Shown here: piece by piece, positions 1 to 11,924 of the stretch | Layout: each line of letters starts with the position of its first letter | Numbering within the stretch: position 1 is the first letter of the stretch | NCBI RefSeq assembly: GCF_042477335.2 | Contig: NC_091246.1 | Span: forward strand, 111,133,001-111,197,000 | Reading direction: 5' to 3' | DNA from: Ovis canadensis | Taxonomy: Eukaryota; Chordata; Mammalia; Artiodactyla; Bovidae | Length of the DNA stretch: 64,000 nucleotides | The notes under the pieces: model-generated | Told to the model about the DNA's origin: nothing | Database searches by the model: none | The model's input: only the letters and a program-made list of their open reading frames with translations | Program-made: the position numbers and the translations under genes

Positions 1-129
1 ATTACTATAGCCACCAGAATTGTTGTGAAGGAAGAAATCAACCATGGTACCTCTGAGTTATTAAACATAATGCCTTCAATGTGTGAGGAGATTAACTAAA
101 GCCAAGAAGGGCAACAATAGGAGGTGGAC

Positions 130-325
130 TTGAACTTGAAACCTGAGTTGGCCCCAGATGGGCTGTGGTGTGGTCTGGAGTAAACCACTTAATCTCTGTG
201 AGGCTCAATTTTCTTACTGCAAAAAGGGGATAATCATGGTGCTTCCCCCTCTAGACCTCTAAGGGAATTAGTTTGTACAATACATATAAAGTACTCACAC
301 AGTGGGGCATTTACCAAGAGCTCAG
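130..325 (+). repeat. MIR SINE, diverged
   Basis: Old mammalian-wide tRNA-derived SINE. The order of MIR landmarks is recognisable: a head resembling 'ggacttgaac', the core with 'cacttaatctctgtgaggctca', the run 'aaaaaggggataat', then the 3' part with 'cacagtgggg'. It is diverged throughout and not expected to be mobile. Confidence 0.75.
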
Positions 326-360
326 AAAGTTCTAGTTTCACACCAGCTCATCACAACCTG

Positions 361-531
361 AAAAGGAGAAGGTAGCGGCAGAGGATGAGAGGGTGGAAGA
401 GCATCACAGACTCAATGGACTTGAATCTGACCAAACTCTGGAAGACAGTGAAGGACAGGGAAGCCTGGTGGGCGGCAGCCCATGGGGTTGCAAAGAGCCA
501 GATACGACTTAGTAACTGAACAACAACAACT
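361..531 (+). mobile_element. BovB LINE, 3' end only
   Basis: 5'-truncated BovB (RTE clade) covering only the last ~170 bases: the region encoding the basic C-terminus (gaggatgag..., 'atcacagactcaatggac'), then 'gggttgcaaagagcca', ending in an (AAC)n tail at about 519-531. No usable reading frame. Confidence 0.85.
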
Positions 532-1360
532 GAAATTTGCTAGGGCCTCTTCCTGCTCAAGCTAGAACTCACGTTGTAGAACCATATCTACCTAGAATAG
601 CACACAAAGATCATTTAAATAATCTCTGTTCCCCCATGCAATGGAAACTGGGTGTCCAGGCACTGTCATTTAGTACTTCATCTCCAGATCAGGAGACATC
701 ACACAGCAGCATGTACCTGAGGACAGCTTCCTGAGGGAGCTGTCATTCTGGTCTTTTGTTTTTACCTGCATTTCCCCCTCAAGCCACGTCATATGTGGTT
801 TCCTACCACCGGAACAAGGCGGTCTGGTTTGAAAAGTCACATAACTTGAGGAAATGTGGTTTTTCAACACCTTTCTATCAAATACAGGTAACACTTTTCC
901 CTGTTGGAAAGTAGAAAACACCACTCTAAGGCTTTCACACTTCCCCACTGTAGTTGGAAATATTAACAGTTTGCATTTCCTTCTACAATATTTCTGCCTG
1001 CAGAAAAGGCATCTGGGAATTTTAATCTTAAAATAACAAACACTGCTTTAAAGAACTGCTGGGAAGAGGAGAAAGTAAGGGGACTCAGAGGAATGAAAGA
1101 TAAAAGAAGTGTGAGGACAGACTGGTGGAGTCAGCATGACTCACATAAACACACTATTGGTTGAATTAGAAAATCAAGGTCAAAAGACCCCAGAAAGCAT
1201 TTAAATGTTTATTTTATTCTAAAATCCTTTTTTCCCCATTTGCTTCTGTGCTCATTTCTGCATAGAGTCATCAAAGCAGCTAACTCTGGGCTCTAAATTG
1301 TCCTATTTATAGAAGAACTAAGTTAAAACACACACACAGGAGCAAAAAATTGGGGCACAG
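532..1360. other. Unassigned intergenic sequence
   Basis: No repeat family or gene recognised. Short open frames are present on both strands but lack codon-level or motif support. A (AC)6 run lies near 1329-1340. Confidence 0.5.
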
Positions 1361-1597
1361 TAATGACTCATTGGAAAAGACCATTGCTGGGAAAGATTGA
1401 AGGCAGGAGGAGAAGGGGCCAACAGAGGATGAGATGGTTGGATGGCATCACCAACTCAATGGACATGAGTTTGAGCAAGCTATGGGAAGATGAGCAAGCT
1501 CTTGGTGATGGACAGGGAAACCTGGTGTGCTGCAGTTCATGGGGTTGCAAAGAGTTAGAAATGACTTAGCGACTGAACTGAACTGACCTGAACTGAA
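1361..1597 (+). mobile_element. BovB LINE, 3' end only
   Basis: 5'-truncated BovB. One frame over 1363-1569 still reads the C-terminal basic motif ([18 protein letters not shown]) followed by the terminal AVHGVAKS-like sequence in decayed form. The element ends in the (CTGAA)n-type tail, unlike the (AAC)n tail of the copy at 361-531. Confidence 0.9.
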
Positions 1598-1735
1598 TGT
1601 TGAGATAGGAACAGTCAAGGAGGTAGTATTGACCACTGTTATCCTGTCTTCCCCATTTTTCATCATGTGACTAATGAATCATGTGGCTAATGAACCTGTG
1701 GCTTGAATAATGCTGCATTCATTGGGAAAGTGGGA

Positions 1736-1935
1736 AAGTGTTAGTCGCTCAGTTCTGTCTGACTCTTTGCAACCCCATGGACTATAGTCTGCCAGGCTCC
1801 TCTGCCCATGGGATTCTCCAGGCAAGAATACTGAAGTGGGTTGTCCTTTCCTTCTCCAGGGGAGCTTCCTGACCCAGGGACTGAACCTGCGTCTTCAGTG
1901 CAGGCAGATTTTTTACCTGCTGAGCCATCAGGGCA
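1736..1935 (-). mobile_element. Bov-tA SINE
   Basis: Complete reverse-oriented Bov-tA. The BovA part ('gttagtcgctcag' to 'ctccagg') comes first and the tRNA-Glu-like head ('ctgctgagccatcagggc') ends the element. The pol III A/B boxes are degraded, so this is not a tRNA gene. Confidence 0.9.
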
Positions 1936-2638
1936 GCACCGATCTGAGAAGACCCAAGCTCAGCTCTTTCACCCGAGGAACACAAGCAGAGGATGTTCAC
2001 CCTGACAGGACAACAGGGTCTCCTCTTCCTTGCCTGGACCAGCCCCATCCATCCCCCAGACTGACAATGGCCCTAAGAGGGCCCGAGGAGTCCCAGTGAT
2101 GCCCTGGCACTCTGCACCAGGACCCACTGGCCCCTACATCAGGGCCTATGTTGTCCCCTACTTCTGATCAGTGCTCCTTAACAACCCAGTCACTGCTTTA
2201 CTCCTCTATCCCATTCTCTAGTCTAGTCTTTCGAGGTCCAGGCCCTGATTATCTTTCCTGGTAGATGTTCAGAAACCTGCCAGCTCTTTGTCCAGCTCCC
2301 CACAAGAATCAAGTTCTCCAGCTTTGCTTCTGAGACATACTTTGCTATTTCCCCTCTTAGAAAATCTAGAGGCTAATCTATCTCCACACTTCTGACCCAT
2401 TCTTCATCCTTCACTACTTCTAAATATTCACCATGGACACGTGGTGGTATGTCTGAGCACACTTTCTAGATGCTCCCTTGAGAATTACAATAGTAATTAC
2501 AACTCCTGGCAGTTGTATCTAGCTTTTTTTCTTTCAAGGCTTGGAGAAATATGTTTATGTAAACAGCTAAAGAAACTTAAAATGATAGCCATTTTTTACT
2601 TTATTTCCCAGAAAAGAAAGTGGGTTTTGCCGTATGCT
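1936..2638. other. Unassigned sequence
   Basis: Pyrimidine-rich, moderately GC-rich DNA between two SINEs. No recognisable repeat, exon or RNA gene. Confidence 0.5.
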
Positions 2639-2875
2639 TAGGTTCAGTGCAAGGCTTCCCCGGTGGCTCAGATGGTAAAGCGTCTGCCTACAATGTGGGA
2701 GACCCAGGTTCGATCCCTGGGTTGGGAAGATCCTCTGGAGAAGGAAATGGCAACCCACTCCAGTACTCTTGCCTGGAAAATCCCATGGATGGAGGAGCCT
2801 GGTAGGCTATAATCTATGGGGTCGCAAAGAGTCGGACACGACTGAGCGACTTCACCTCACCTAGGTTCAGTGCAA
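2639..2875 (+). mobile_element. Bov-tA SINE with 14-bp target duplication
   Basis: SINE body 2653-2861, flanked by perfect direct repeats 'taggttcagtgcaa' at 2639-2652 and 2862-2875. The head keeps a B-box-like 'ggttcgatccc' and there is a short CACCT-type tail. The exact flanks and close match to the SINE consensus suggest a relatively recent insertion. Confidence 0.97.
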
Positions 2876-5130
2876 TAGCTAAAGTTGTTAACACAAGTAG
2901 TATAGAAAAGAACTGCAAGAAATACATTACTGTCAAGTTCAGTTGGGTTTGTTGTGTATGAAGCTGCTGCACCAGAGGGTGACAGCAGAGGAAGCCTGGA
3001 GCCTCGGACATGGATTTGGGGGTGGGATGGGGATGGGGTGGGTCGTTAAGTAAAGGGTGTGTGCACGCCCACTGCTGAGTGCTTGGGAAGGGATATGGAA
3101 TGCTCAGATGATGGTTTAGACGCAGGGTGTCAGGAGACAGAAGGAATAAAGGGGGGCTGAGGGAGTCATCAGTAAGAAAGAAGCAAGATGAGCCAGAAGA
3201 TGAGAAATGGCCTTGGAAAGTATTCTTTATATAACTTTGGCTATATTTTGTAATGATACCCTTTTAGATCCTTAGGTGCATTACAATCTGACTTCTACCA
3301 GGGCAAGGACAGAACTTGGGGACTTATGACTTTGGGAAACACAGAGTGAAGATATATGAGGAATATTGTTTTCAGAACACCCTTATCTGAAGCTCTGCCT
3401 GTTCTGGAAATAGAGCTTTTTGTGTCACTGTGGCCCTCGTGGCTCAGATCCTTGAGACAAGAGTACTGTGTTCCGTCCTCCCAAATACAATTTCAAACAG
3501 CAAAGTCTGAAATTACCTGTGATTTCAGAAACAGTTTTCTAGGCACTATGCACCTGATAATTAACAAAAAGCAATTCTTATAAGTTCATTACTGTAGTTT
3601 ATTTTAGATTTATTTTCTAAAGAAAGAAATGATCATTTAATCATAATTGTGAGGAACGAGCTGGCCAAGTAAAGATGATCTCATTCTTAGAACAGTAGGA
3701 TTTGCTTCATTAAATATTATAATCTTACCATACAAAGAGGATTTTATTTCCTTCTGAAAATCATCACCATTTAACAAATGGTTACGACTTTTACTTAACA
3801 GAGAGAATTTATTTTTTAAATATTTTTGTGCAAAATTTCAGTCTCTGTGGATGTTCCTCGATGTTTAATAACATGAGAAGTATTACAATCATTGCTCCAG
3901 TCTTGCTAATTTTATAAAATATTTAACCTCATGGTTACCATGGAAAGAACCAGAATTTTTCCTTCTCAAAATGCCTTTGTTTCTAACCTCATAATTAACG
4001 ATTGTCCCTAAGTTGTCTGCATTTTGACAAGCTGATAAGCACCCTGCATTCTGAATTTGTGAAAGTGTATTAAGTGCAACTTTGTCCTTGTGCAGGGTCT
4101 CTTGGATACCAAGATGAATAAGAGCTAGCAGTCCTGCCACCCTTTCATACAGTTTATCTACAATTCCTAAAATCTGGTTTCCAAATTCAGCAAGAATCAA
4201 TATTTTATCATTGAGAGGTGGGCTTGTATAAAGCAAGTGACTTTAGGGGACCCTGAGAGTTTACACCCAACTATTAACATAAAAGCATAACCCCAGTCCT
4301 TGTCAATGCAGAAGCATGTCCTCCACAATATATTCACATTACCTGACAGGAGGCTGAGAGCAATTCGATCAATAAGACCCTAAAATACATCTTTTATTAG
4401 CAATTACAGGATCATTAGTTTTCATGGTGTCATTGAATTGTCGCTATTGGATTAACTAATTGATACTCATAACAATATGTTACTCATTTTTACAAGGGAA
4501 GAAATGAGAATGTATCATTGCTTTCCAAGAACTAGAAAATCTGTTATGGATGACACAAGGAATTATCTTGTTATGGTTGCACACAGGGAAGAGTAATTTA
4601 TGTGTTTGTAAGCATTCTTTTCCCATTTATCACTGATCATCACTCATTATATGATATTAATTTTAACAGAGCATGATTAAATAGTCAGTCAGTGTGTGAC
4701 TAAGATGTATGGCAGAGAGGAAGGGAACTGATATTTAAGTCTACTAGCTTTGGGAAAGTGATATATTCCTTTGCCCCCCTCCCCTTTTTAAAATATCAAT
4801 ATTTTCACCCGTAATGCCTTCACTCCCTTTTTCAAAGTATCAATACTCACACTCATAATGCATTCACCCTTGAAAATGTTTGCTCTTTGAGCAGTAAGAC
4901 TGTCATAGCAACACTTTGCTCCTAAGACAAAGATGAGCAAATTCGATGGAAGCACAGCTGTTATCATGTGCAGACACTCTTGCCTCTTGTCTTTCTGACT
5001 CTCCAATACTTCCCTTCCCACACCTGATCTTTCACGTTATCAGCTTGGAGGCTGAATTTCATCTCTACAATTCTTTATCTTGTCTCTGCTATGAGGTATC
5101 CTAAATCAGTTGGATTATTTAGGGACACAT
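2876..5130. other. Unassigned 2.25-kb intergenic stretch
   Basis: AT-rich, with no recognised repeat. A 115-codon open frame lies on the minus strand at 3889-4236. It has no motif I recognise and no splice or promoter context, so I do not call it a gene. Confidence 0.5.
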
Positions 5131-5369
5131 TTTCTAGCCAATGGTGGTCTTCCCTGGTGGCTCAGAGGTTAAAGCATCTGCCTGGAATGCAGGAGACCAG
5201 GTTCAATCCCTGGGTAGGGAAGATCCCATGGAGAAGGAAATTGGAACCCACTCTAATACTCTTGCCTGGAGAATCCCATGGAGGGAGGAGCCTGGAGGCT
5301 ACAGTCCATGGGGTCGCAAAGAGTCGGACACAACTGAGCAACTTCACTTTCTTTCTTTCTAGCCAATGG
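5131..5369 (+). mobile_element. Bov-tA SINE with 14-bp target duplication
   Basis: SINE body 5145-5355, ending in a short (CTTT)n tail, between perfect repeats 'tttctagccaatgg' at 5131-5144 and 5356-5369. The tail itself ends in CTTTCT, so the left edge of the right repeat could be placed a base or two differently. Confidence 0.96.
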
Positions 5370-5560
5370 CAGGGAGGTCCAGCCCTCTGACCACAGTTTA
5401 TTGAAGATTCAACTACATCCAAAGTTTAGGGACCTCTCAGTGATCCTGTTGCTGATGTCCAAGCCCCCATCACCTCCTCATCACCTCCTGTTGGATAATG
5501 GCAATAGTTTCCTGACATCTCATTTTCACTTCCTGAGGGGCAGCCAGAATTATGTTTTCA

Positions 5561-5720
5561 AAGTTTAAGCTAGATCATGTCACTTCCTTACTCAAAATTC
5601 CACAGTTATTCCCTAGTTAACTTAGACCAAAATCCAGAACCCTACCACAGCCAACAAAGCTCTGTAGGATCTTCGCTGACTATCCCTACAGTCTCCTCCA
5701 TACTCATTCTACTGCTGCCA
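5561..5720 (+). repeat. L2 LINE 3' region, old
   Basis: Matches the L2 3' segment: 'agatcatgtcacttcc', then 'ctcaaaattcc', 'accaaaatccagaac', and 'acaaagctctgtaggatctt'. Diverged fragment with no coding capacity. Confidence 0.7.
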
Positions 5721-5794
5721 AACATGTAAGAGGTGTGCAAAAAGATAGAAAAAGAACATAGCCGAGAGTCAGCTCTAACTATGCCCACTTTGTG

Positions 5795-5922
5795 AAACAC
5801 ACCTCTGGACTTTTGGTTTATTATCTTCATCCATAAAATAGAGACAATATCTACCCCCATAGAACTGGTATGAGGATCAAATGTAGGTATTATGTCTGGC
5901 ACAGGGTGGGGAATAAATTCAT
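5795..5922 (+). repeat. MIR SINE 3' half
   Basis: Shows the MIR order 'cttcatccataaaatagagacaat', 'ctacccccatagaactg', 'atgaggatcaaatg', and 'tctggcacagggt' with a terminal AATAAAT-like string. It directly follows the L2 fragment on the same strand. Confidence 0.75.
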
Positions 5923-6165
5923 GGCTATATTTTGAAGCACTGTTTTTGCTAATTTGTTTAACCAGTTGATTTGCTCAGAGAATCCTAAACATGGGCTACT
6001 CAATAGCTATATAAAGAGAGATCAGAAATCTCCATATGCAGTAGTGAATCCCTGTAAAATAGCTGTCCCTTTTTGCACCATTACTATGGAAGAAGAACTG
6101 AGACATCAAAAGTAAGAAGAAACTCCAGAGCATCTTGTTAGCACCCAAGGATCACTGAAGGTCTC

Positions 6166-6198
6166 CTGCTGCTGCTGCTGCTGCTAAGTCGCTTCAGT
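6166..6198 (-). repeat. Short Bov-A2 end with (CTG)n
   Basis: A (CTG/GCT)6 run joined to 'aagtcgcttcagtc', which is the 3'-terminal signature of Bov-A2 read backwards. Only about 33 bases of the SINE are present, so this is an extremely truncated insertion. Confidence 0.7.
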
Positions 6199-6361
6199 CC
6201 TCCTACAGGTGCTTATACTCTGCAATCATCCTAGAACATGGACCAGTTCCTTAACTCAACCCATCAGTTTGCCTTTCGAGGATTTTATGAACTGACCTTT
6301 GCATTTTCTTTCCTTGCTTCCAGAGTTTTCCTGAAATCTTAGACTCACTAATTTCAGGCTT

Positions 6362-6893
6362 TGGTGTTGTTCACTCAGTCTTGTCTGACTCTTTGTGAAC
6401 CCATGGACTGCAGCACACAGGGCATCCCTTTCCCTCACTATCTCATGTTCACTGCATCAGTGACGTGGTCCAGCCATCTCATCCTCTGATGCCCTCTTCT
6501 CCTTCTGCTCTCGATCTTTTCCAGCATCAGGGACCTTTCCAATGAGTCATCTGTTTACATAAGATGACCGAAATACTGGAGCTTCAGCTTCAGCATTAGT
6601 CCTTCCAGTGAATACCCAGGGTTGATCTCCCTTAAGATTGACTGGTTTGATCTCCTTGCTGTCCAAGGTACTCTCAGGAGTTTTCTCCAGCACCACAGTT
6701 CTAAGGCATCAATTCTTTGGTGTTCTTCCTTCTATACAGTCCAGCTCTCACAACCATATGTGGCCATTGGGAAGACCATTGCCTTGACTATACAGACTTT
6801 TGTCAGCAGAGTAATGCTCCTGCTTTTCAACATACTGTCTAGGTTTGTCATTGCCTTCCTGCCAAGAAGCAATCATCTTTTGATTTCATGGCT
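6362..6893 (-). mobile_element. BovB LINE, 3' half, old
   Basis: Reverse-oriented BovB covering the part downstream of the reverse-transcriptase palm through the 3' end, which starts with a GTT-rich (AAC-type) tail at 6362-6372. Reads back through LWCW-, VPW- and ILKE-encoding sequence in a heavily mutated state. The left end is the element's 3' end and the right end is its 5' truncation. Confidence 0.9.
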
Positions 6894-9455
6894 TACTATC
6901 AAACAATCTAAATTTCCACTTTGTACTATTTTCCTTAAGTATTTCATATAGGCTATTTTTTCTAGACATTTTAATGCTGATAAGTACAATGTAATGCAAC
7001 ATAGGTGCCAAAATACTAGAGAACATTAGGAAAATCTAAGTCATTAATAAGAGCCATGCATCCCTGATCTTTCTTGAAGTATAAAAATGTTTAAGCTTGA
7101 TGATACCCAAGCTCCTTCATCAGCTTGGAGACAATTCTAATAGATTCATCAACCCATTCATTCAATGGGCTACGGAGTTAAACAGTTTAAGGAACAGGAA
7201 GGTATAGCCGAAGAAACTCTTGTTTCAGTACAAGAAAATCAGGCCACATCCTTTCTTCCCATTAGCAGCCAAGGAAATTCAGCAGACTTTAATGCTCTGC
7301 CATCATTGCCCTGTTCAAGAAGAAACCCCATTATGTCAAAAAGTGAAGCTCACCTTGCACCCTGCAGGCCATTCGGGTGCACAGGAAAAGAAGTGGGATT
7401 GTTATTAGTCTCCATGATAATTACAGTCAAGATCATAAACATTTGAGGTTAAAATATCTTTTCAACGATACCAATTGCTTGATTTGTATGCTTGACAAAC
7501 AGTAAGGGAAATTTCATTTGGTCCTAATTAACCAGTCTGCTTTGTGATTCCTCCTAGAGCAGAAGCCAGCATCTATTCAGTAATGACCCAGCCCTTGTCC
7601 TGCCTCTGTCCCAGGTCAGCCACACGTCTGCAGGGACTGCTCCAACCACTCTTCAACATCAGTGAAGGTACAAACAGGATCACTGAATCACATTCAGTAA
7701 GTATCCTTCTGACCTGGAATGTGCAGCACAACAAATGTGATGAGGTGCTAATTTAATATGAGAGAAGTGAATACAAATTAAAGCAGACTTCCTGCTGCTC
7801 AGACATCTCCAAGAGTTATTTATAAGGAAGCAGAAGACAACCAGCTCTCCTGTATTGTGTTTCTTGTTAATAGAATGACTCACCTGTTAATACTAGATGG
7901 GGTCAGTGCTTCCAGCACCACTTCATACTGTAGCCTCACTTCATGTATATTCTACAAGCTTAACTGACAGATGCCAGCCCTCATCTCTGTTAGCAATTGT
8001 ACCATCACTAAAACATACTGCCATGTATCACCTCAGATATGATTGTCAGTAATGTATTTTCTTGAAGACACTAGTAATTCTACCTATTAAAATAATTTCT
8101 AGCAAGTTTGAACATACAGTTTCTTGTAGGGCAGCATATCGTATTTACATACACCTACTTCATTAAGTAATATTCGATGTAAAAAGCACCAGACAAAATC
8201 ACCTAGAAAATGCAGGAAGCTATTTTGTATAGTGTAAGTAATATGTCCTGATAAAAATTCCTTATTTTTTAAATACTCATGTCTGTGGCATAAAATATTA
8301 CAGAAAATCCTATTGTATTGTTGGAGTTTTCTGAAAGGACTGCAACTGCCCACACAGATTATCCAAACTTCCCAGAATACAAAATTTCAGCACTCAAATT
8401 TATTTTCCTAGAATGCTTACAATATTCAGAAGTGACCTAAAATGCCATTTTAGATGATTAACCAGGTATTGAGTTGAAAATTATTCTTCCCATATTAATT
8501 AATGAATATATAATAGGTAATTTTATTTAATTTTAGTACATTAAAATAGCTAATAAAGTTGCAAAAATTGTTCCTGGTAACTTTGTATTAAAGAGTCATA
8601 AAATTATTTTCAGAGCTATTTAAATAAGCTTTATTTGGGAATCATTTTTGTCATACAGTGGCTCTCATCTGCTTCAACCTAGGCAATAAGTAGTTTAAGA
8701 GGAAAAGTAAAACAAACAAGGGAATTTCAGGGTCACAGGGCTGTGAGACAGCTGTGTACATTTCCTAGGCGGGGTGCCTTCCTTGGAAGCCCGCTGCCTC
8801 AGCTGTTTCACTGCCATTGAGTAGTTGTGGGAAAAGAATGGACCAACAAGTAAGAGACAAGGCTCCAGGCTCAGAAGATTATCTCCTGAAGAACCCTGGC
8901 TATGGTTACTCACACATAGAAATGCCCAGAAACAAACAGACCAGAGTCTTTCCAAGCTGTTTGAGGAAAATGTATGACCAACATATCCCCAAGTGTAGTT
9001 TTCAACAACCTGTGCCTATTCAAACAATCGCCTAGACCCTAAACCCAGGGAGAGGAGGGGCTGGAAAAGCCCAGCAGAGTCAATTCTAGATGTTTCCTTA
9101 AAGATCCTTCCAGAGAGTCTGTTCAGGGACCATGGACGGTGGTGGAGAGGGAGTTCTCCCCAGGAGATGGAACCGGGATGCCAGGTGGGCTAACTGAGGA
9201 ACCAGCCCTGCCCCCCCCAGTACCATGGACAGCTCATCGTGGACAGTAGAGCTGAGCCTGGCTGGCTCCACAGAACTGTAATGTAAGACAGAAGAGAGGA
9301 GGGTGCAGAAATGCAAGAGTGAGACAGAGAAGCTTCTCCTCTGGCCGTGAAGAACCAACCCCCTTTCCAACAGCTGTGACTCAAGGCATAGAATGTGCCA
9401 AAAGTTGGTGGTAGGAGCCAGGAATTGCTCTTAGGTAGCAGCTACACAACATGGA
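6894..9455. other. Unassigned 2.5-kb stretch
   Basis: Mostly AT-rich, becoming GC-richer near 8990-9420. Open frames of 60-93 codons overlap on both strands and carry no recognisable domain. No repeat family identified. Confidence 0.45.
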
Positions 9456-9687
9456 AGACTTCCCTGTAGCTCAAATGGTAAAGAATTTGCCTGCCATGTA
9501 GGAGACCAGGTTTTGATTGCTGGGTTGGGAAGTTCCTCTGGAGAAGGGAATGGCAATCCACTCCAGTATTCTTGCTTTGAGAATTCCATGGACAGAGAGG
9601 CCTGGTGGGCTACAGTCCGTGGGGTCACAGAGAGTCGGACACGACTGAGTGACTAACACACACACACACACACACACACTCACACAA
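9456..9687 (+). mobile_element. Bov-tA SINE with (CA)n tail
   Basis: Complete SINE whose 3' tail has become an uninterrupted CA dinucleotide tract (about 9655-9680, then 'ctcacacaa'). The tRNA-like head is at 9456-9520. Confidence 0.92.
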
Positions 9688-10028
9688 TAAGGAAGAAGGA
9701 AGAGGCTGCTGAAGAGCCTTGCTTGGGAAAACTCTGATTAAGCAATGATCATATGAAAGTTTTCATATATATCCAATCACTATCATTGTTCACGGGTTCT
9801 GCTGACCTTCCAACATGACAACATAATTCAGACGAGTTCTCTGTGACTCTGTAGCAAAGATCACTTCCCTTCAGGGTCCAAAATCATGTCTCTCACTTCC
9901 ACTTGAGGCCTCATCAGAGGCACCTTTAACACTCATATTCCTAACAGCACTGTGTTCACAATGATATGTGTGTTCTCTAAGGTGCTAGAAATATTTCTGC
10001 GCTCTTCTCCCTTCTTTCTGAGGCCTCA
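9688..10028. other. Unassigned sequence
   Basis: No repeat or gene recognised. AT-rich intergenic DNA. Confidence 0.45.
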
Positions 10029-10091
10029 CCACTATTACCTTTAACTTTTTATTTTTACTTTTTTTTTTTTACTTCCACTATTACCTTTAAC
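10029..10091 (-). repeat. 17-bp direct repeat flanking a T-rich insert
   Basis: 'ccactattacctttaac' occurs at 10029-10045 and again, identical, at 10075-10091. Between them is a 29-base T-rich string (10046-10074). This layout fits a poly(A)-tail-only retrotransposition event in minus orientation with its target-site duplication. A simple local duplication is the alternative. Confidence 0.6.
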
Positions 10092-10312
10092 ATTCATATT
10101 TCCATCAACTATCTCTTCAAGGCAATCTATCAAGTACCTCAAAACTCTTACAGCTTCTAGACAGCTTTGAATTCCAAAGCCACTTCTTTATTTTGGGGTA
10201 TTTTTGTGGCAACAGCACCCTGTTTTCTGGTACCAGAATATGCCTTAGCATCCTAGGCCTACACATATATTCAATTTCCCATCTTGCTAAATAAAAATAT
10301 AGGTTCCATGTG

Positions 10313-10441
10313 TGCTAAGTTGCTTCAGTAGCGTTTGACTCCTTGCAAACCTCCTTGCAAACCTAGCCTTCCAAACTCCTCTGTCCATGGGATTCGCCAA
10401 CCAAGAATACTGGGGTGGGTTGCCATGCCCTCCTCCAGGGA
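10313..10441 (-). mobile_element. Bov-A/Bov-tA SINE fragment
   Basis: BovA portion in reverse: 'ctaagttgcttcag', 'ctctgtccatgggattc', 'ggtgggttgccatgccc'. The tRNA-like head is missing. There is a small internal duplication of 'ctccttgcaaacct' at 10349-10376. Confidence 0.85.
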
Positions 10442-11391
10442 TATGTTCTCTAAAGTGTGAACTTGTTGAGTTTAGTTATCTACTGTATCCCATTGCCAAG
10501 ATTCCAGACTACAACCTAGCATATTAGTACTCAAAAAATGAATGCATGGACTAACAAAATCAAGCACAAAGAATAAAATTGATGTCATTCTTTTCCTATA
10601 GTGATCACACATTGGGAAGCTGAGGAACAGTAAAAACTTTGGGCACTTTAAACACAAATTAGTTTTTTCTTTCAAAATCTATGTATAATACACCCCCTTC
10701 CCTCCCCCCCTCCGCCCCCACAGAATGAGTTGCTATTTCTGGAGAGTAAAGTAGCTTCTGAAAATGAATAAGCTCTCTGTGCTAGGAGGAACAAGGATGT
10801 CACTCCAAACAGTGAGAGGACACCTGGTCAACTCAAGAAGAAAATAACTGACTCATTCAAAATATTTGTTTGTGATATTGACCAGAGCAGGTAAGTCAAT
10901 TGTCAGTTTCATCTCCATTGTTACTTGCAACCGGGCTTTATGCAGATCTATTACAAATAATCAATTAAAATATTGACATTTTTAAGTCATTATTCTCAAT
11001 CTTCTAACTAAAAGTCAGAATACATAAAATGTGGGAAAGCTGCAGATAAATAAAACACAGTAACTCTTAGTCTAAGTCACATATAGATTTAGTAACAGTA
11101 TTCTTTATTGCCTTCCTCTACTGCTATATTAACAGCAAACCTGGGCTCAACTTCTTAACTTAGAAAGATGATTATGATTTATTGTGATCAGTAAGTCAAT
11201 TAGTTTTCTTTTCATTATATTTATTGTATAAGCAAATTAGCACAGATTTTAAAAAATACCCTTTTATGAAGCCTTATAGAATAAAAACCAAATGAAAACT
11301 ATAGTGATGTAGTATACCAAAAAAAAAAATGTAAATAGTGACATAAAACTAGTACTTGGGAAAATGCAATATAAATCTTTAAGCAGGATAT
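10442..11391. other. Unassigned AT-rich stretch
   Basis: Contains a C-rich run at 10691-10720 and otherwise nothing I can assign. Confidence 0.45.
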
Positions 11392-11612
11392 AATTATACA
11401 AATCAGGCTTCCCTTGTGGCTCAGCTGGTAAAGAATCTGCCTGTAAAGTTCGAGACCTGAGCTTGATTCCTGGGTTGGAAAGATCCCCTGGAGAAGGGAA
11501 TAACTACCCACTCCAGTATTCTGGCCTGGAGAATTCCAAGGACTTTATAGTCCTTGGTGTTGCAAAGAGTCGGACATGACTGAGTGAATCTCACTTTTCA
11601 AATTATACAAAT
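11392..11612 (+). mobile_element. Bov-tA SINE with 12-bp target duplication
   Basis: SINE body 11404-11600 between perfect copies of 'aattatacaaat' (11392-11403 and 11601-11612). Confidence 0.95.
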
Positions 11613-11924
11613 TCGAAAAGACTGGAATATTATTTGAATAAATGGTCATAAGAATAATATCTAGTGAACAAAATTAAAGTGAAAGTAAAAAGTTTGAAAT
11701 TATCACAGAAAACTGTTTAGTTATTCTGGAAAATATAGGCAAAAAGCCATTCTCTTTGCTCATTGAGCTAAATAAGTCAAGAAAATGAAAGTATTGGGAG
11801 CTGAATTATACTGAAAATGTAAACATTCAGAAAAATGTTCATTCATTAAAGTAAAGTTGCCTTTTCATTATTACCTACAACACATGGAAAGTTAGATACA
11901 GTGGGAAAGACAATCCAACATCAG
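11613..11924. other. Unassigned AT-rich sequence
   Basis: Low-complexity AT-rich DNA with no recognisable element. Confidence 0.45.

Noticed and set aside
2653..2720. tRNA-Glu-like sequence with A- and B-box resemblance (and the same in every Bov-tA head)
   Set aside because: These are SINE heads: each is fused to a BovA body and often flanked by target duplications, and the cloverleaf is degraded. Not tRNA genes.
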